From: JBASRP01 sp044866075
GTDB lineage: Bacteria; Actinomycetota; AC-67
Direction of reading: 5' to 3'
Assembly: GCA_044866075.1 (NCBI GenBank)
Contig: JBIOTQ010000030.1
Coordinates: 1-8,638, forward strand
DNA: 8,638 nt
Both the position numbers and the translations under genes were made by a program. Numbering within the stretch: position 1 is the first letter of the stretch; each line of letters starts with the position of its first letter. The notes under the pieces are model-generated. The model was not told where the DNA came from. It ran no database searches and saw nothing but the letters and a program-made list of their open reading frames with translations. Of the stretch, positions 6,670-8,638 are shown in pieces.

Positions 6670-8638
6670 TCGCCTCGGCGATCCCGCTCGGCCGGCTGTT
6701 CCGGACCGGGAACGTCGCCTCGGCCTCTTTCTTCGCCGCGGCCGCGAGCACGGCGGTCGCCTGGGGACTGCGGCGCCTCCGGACCCCGGCGATCCTCGCC
6801 GCCTTGGCCTCGCTCGCTGCGTTCCTCTGGTTCGCGTCGATCGCGTTCTTCCGCGAGGCGATGATCGGCCCGTTCCCCACACCGGCCTCGATCGACCAGA
6901 TATGGGACGCTGTGGTCGACGCGGTACGCCGCTCGCAAACGGACGTGGCGCCCGTCGCGGGGACCGACGCCTTCCTCTGCCTGACGTCCTTTGCCGTATG
7001 GGCGACCGCGTGGCTCGCCGACGACGCGGCGATCAAGCTCCGACATCCGATGCTCGCGATCGGCGTCACGGTGCCGCTGTACGTGCTGCCGGGAACGATC
7101 ATCGAGGCCCCCCGCCGCTGGGCGGACGCAGGCGTCTACCTGGCCGCCGCCCTGTGGGTCCTCTTCCAGGACGAGCGGTTCCGTCTCTCGCGCTGGGGTC
7201 GCGTCGTGGGCAGCGGGACGCCCGGCTGGCGTCCGGGCCTCGCCGCGCGGATGGGGACCTTGGCGATCGTCCTCGCGCTCATCGCGGGCCCCGTGCTGCC
7301 GGGGTTCGGCGCGCCGCCGGGCCTCCGCGGGGTGGGCGGTCAGGGGAACCGTGCGGCCATCAATCCCCTTGTGTCGATCCAGCCGCGTCTCAGTGAGCGC
7401 TTGCCGATCAAGATGTTCACGGTCCGGAGCCGAGGATTCGCGTACTGGCGGTTGACCGCGCTCGATCGGTTCGACGGCCGGTTGTGGCGCACCGATCCCC
7501 AAGGCCGCGACCGGCCGATCTCCGGCCGCTCAGTCGACCCGCAGAGTCCGTCCTCCCAGGTGCGGATGGTGCAAGAGATCGAGATCAGCGGGCTCGCCGG
7601 TCCCTGGCTGCCGGCGGCCTACGAACCCATCCGCGTCGACGATCTGGGCGGCGTCGGCCTCAACGCGGCCAGCCGGACGCTCATCGCCGAGCACGACCTG
7701 CGGGAGGGCATGACGTTCACGGTGACCAGCCGGCTCCCACAGCTGAGCTACGAGCAGCTCGATACGGCCCCAAGGCCGGTCGATACCGATCCTCAGGTGC
7801 TTTCCTACTTGCAACTCCCCGGCGGCGTGTATGCAACGGAGATCCGGCGCGTCGGCGAGATCGCGCGACAGTGGGTCGATGAGGCCGGCGCGACCGACCT
7901 GGAGCCGTTCCGTCAGATGGTCGCCCTGCAGCGGCGCCTGCGAACGTTTACCTATGACGAGGACGTGGCGCTGAAACACTCCATCACCGACATCGAAGAC
8001 TTCCTGGTCAACACCAGGCGGGGATACTGCGAGCAGTTCGCCACGTCCATGGCCGTGATGGCGCGCACGCTCGGGTTGCCGTCGCGCGTGGCCGTGGGGT
8101 TCGCCGGCGGTGAGCCGACCACCACACCCGACGAGGTCGTCGTGACATCGCGCAACGCCCACGCCTGGGTCGAGATCCTGCTGCCCCCCTACGGATGGGT
8201 CGAGTTCGAGCCGACGCCCCGCTCCGATTCGGTCGTTGTGCCGCCGTATACCTCGCCCGCGAGCGTGCCGCCGGGCGCGACGGCGTCGCCGACACCCTCC
8301 GAGTCGGCCGAGCCGACGCCGTCGGACACACCGACGACCGGACGCGAAGCGCCGGAGCCCGAGAACCGTGGAGCGGGAACCACGACGCTGGCCGGACGGT
8401 TCGTGCCCGTCGGGCTGGCGGCGGGCGCGCTGCTCCTTCTCCTGCTGGTCGCTTTCCCGATCGCGGCCCGGCTCCGGCGTCAGCTTCGGCGCCGGCGCGC
8501 CCGCACGGCGCAGGATCTCATCGCGGTTCGGTATCTCGAGTTCCTGGACTGGTGCGCCGCCGCCGGGGCAGGACGGCGCGTTGCCGAGACCCCGTTGGAG
8601 CACGCCCGGCGCCTGGCAGGGACTTCCTCGGATGAAGG
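6609..8638 (+). CDS. TgpA-like membrane transglutaminase (DUF3488 / transglutaminase core / DUF4129), 3'-truncated by the window
   Basis: The frame is open from ATG 6609 to the right edge (676 full codons). A TGA lies one codon before this ATG and no in-frame ATG or GTG follows before the first membrane helices, so it is the natural start; its GAAGGA site is distant (15 nt). Hydrophobic segments lie near 14-31, 36-54, 60-81, 119-137, 147-165, 173-186 and 213-231. An extracytoplasmic region follows, with the DUF3488-type motif YWRLTALDRFDGRLW (279-293). The transglutaminase core has Cys474 in RRGYCEQFATSMAVMARTLG, His518 in NAHAWVEI and Glu534 in GWVEFEPTP, where Asp is usual. A Pro/Thr/Ser-rich linker (about 537-590), a helix (599-620) and a basic DUF4129-like tail ending 'ETPLEHARRLAG' complete it. 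The catalytic domain should face outside the cytoplasmic membrane. TgpA of Pseudomonas aeruginosa is the characterised relative; the substrate is unclear, and protease-like chemistry is possible. Confidence 0.93.
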   Translation, partial: MAEPDRRRTVPSELGVAALVIASAIPLGRLFRTGNVASASFFAAAASTAVAWGLRRLRTPAILAALASLAAFLWFASIAFFREAMIGPFPTPASIDQIWDAVVDAVRRSQTDVAPVAGTDAFLCLTSFAVWATAWLADDAAIKLRHPMLAIGVTVPLYVLPGTIIEAPRRWADAGVYLAAALWVLFQDERFRLSRWGRVVGSGTPGWRPGLAARMGTLAIVLALIAGPVLPGFGAPPGLRGVGGQGNRAAINPLVSIQPRLSERLPIKMFTVRSRGFAYWRLTALDRFDGRLWRTDPQGRDRPISGRSVDPQSPSSQVRMVQEIEISGLAGPWLPAAYEPIRVDDLGGVGLNAASRTLIAEHDLREGMTFTVTSRLPQLSYEQLDTAPRPVDTDPQVLSYLQLPGGVYATEIRRVGEIARQWVDEAGATDLEPFRQMVALQRRLRTFTYDEDVALKHSITDIEDFLVNTRRGYCEQFATSMAVMARTLGLPSRVAVGFAGGEPTTTPDEVVVTSRNAHAWVEILLPPYGWVEFEPTPRSDSVVVPPYTSPASVPPGATASPTPSESAEPTPSDTPTTGREAPEPENRGAGTTTLAGRFVPVGLAAGALLLLLLVAFPIAARLRRQLRRRRARTAQDLIAVRYLEFLDWCAAAGAGRRVAETPLEHARRLAGTSSDE

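Noticed and set aside
5218..6882. A 554-codon open frame on the minus strand across the MoxR, DUF58 and transglutaminase genes
   Set aside because: It spans the ends of three recognisable genes on the other strand and has Arg/Gly-rich shadow composition with no domain signature.
6642..8603. Minus-strand open frames of 286 and 357 codons (6642-7502 and 7530-8603)
   Set aside because: They lie opposite the transglutaminase gene, whose motifs read cleanly on the plus strand, and show typical shadow composition.

Overview
The window is GC-rich bacterial DNA with mostly short intergenic gaps, frequent GTG starts, Shine-Dalgarno sites of the GGAGG/AGGGA type and a lipoprotein signal of the 'LIAAACGGGGG' kind. 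These traits fit a high-GC Gram-positive-type bacterium, most likely an actinobacterial lineage. A chloroflexotal lineage is possible. Taxon is an inference from style, because no rRNA or tRNA is present.

Left half (minus strand, 4093 down to 1): an operon for an ABC importer of the peptide/nickel (Opp/Dpp) class. In transcription order it holds a DppC-type permease, a 620-residue substrate-binding lipoprotein, a DppB-type permease, and the first 20 codons of a DppD/OppD-type ATPase that runs off the left edge. The binding-protein gene sits between the two permease genes. It is bracketed by two stem-loops, one just upstream of its ribosome binding site and a perfect 15-bp stem just after its stop codon. 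A second ATPase gene would be expected beyond the edge.

Centre (4094-4431): a 338-bp divergent intergenic region with no convincing gene. It carries a candidate promoter for the ABC operon, a candidate -10 box and a strong ribosome binding site for the rightward operon, and a cluster of short repeats with core CGTCGCWG in both orientations.

Right half (plus strand, 4432 to the right edge): a tightly packed operon of a MoxR-family AAA+ ATPase, a DUF58 protein with two N-terminal membrane segments, and a large TgpA-like membrane transglutaminase whose reading frame is open at the right edge. The first two genes are 3 bp apart and the last two overlap by 61 bp. This MoxR-DUF58-transglutaminase set recurs in many bacteria. 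The working model is a chaperone-like AAA+ ATPase and its DUF58 partner acting on a membrane enzyme with an extracytoplasmic catalytic domain; its substrate is poorly defined. The visible peculiarity is Glu in place of the usual Asp at the third catalytic position.

Nothing here is clearly a new system. The least explained parts are the transglutaminase cassette, the repeat cluster upstream of it, and the hairpin-bracketed binding-protein cistron. No mobile element, CRISPR array, RNA gene or pseudogene was seen.
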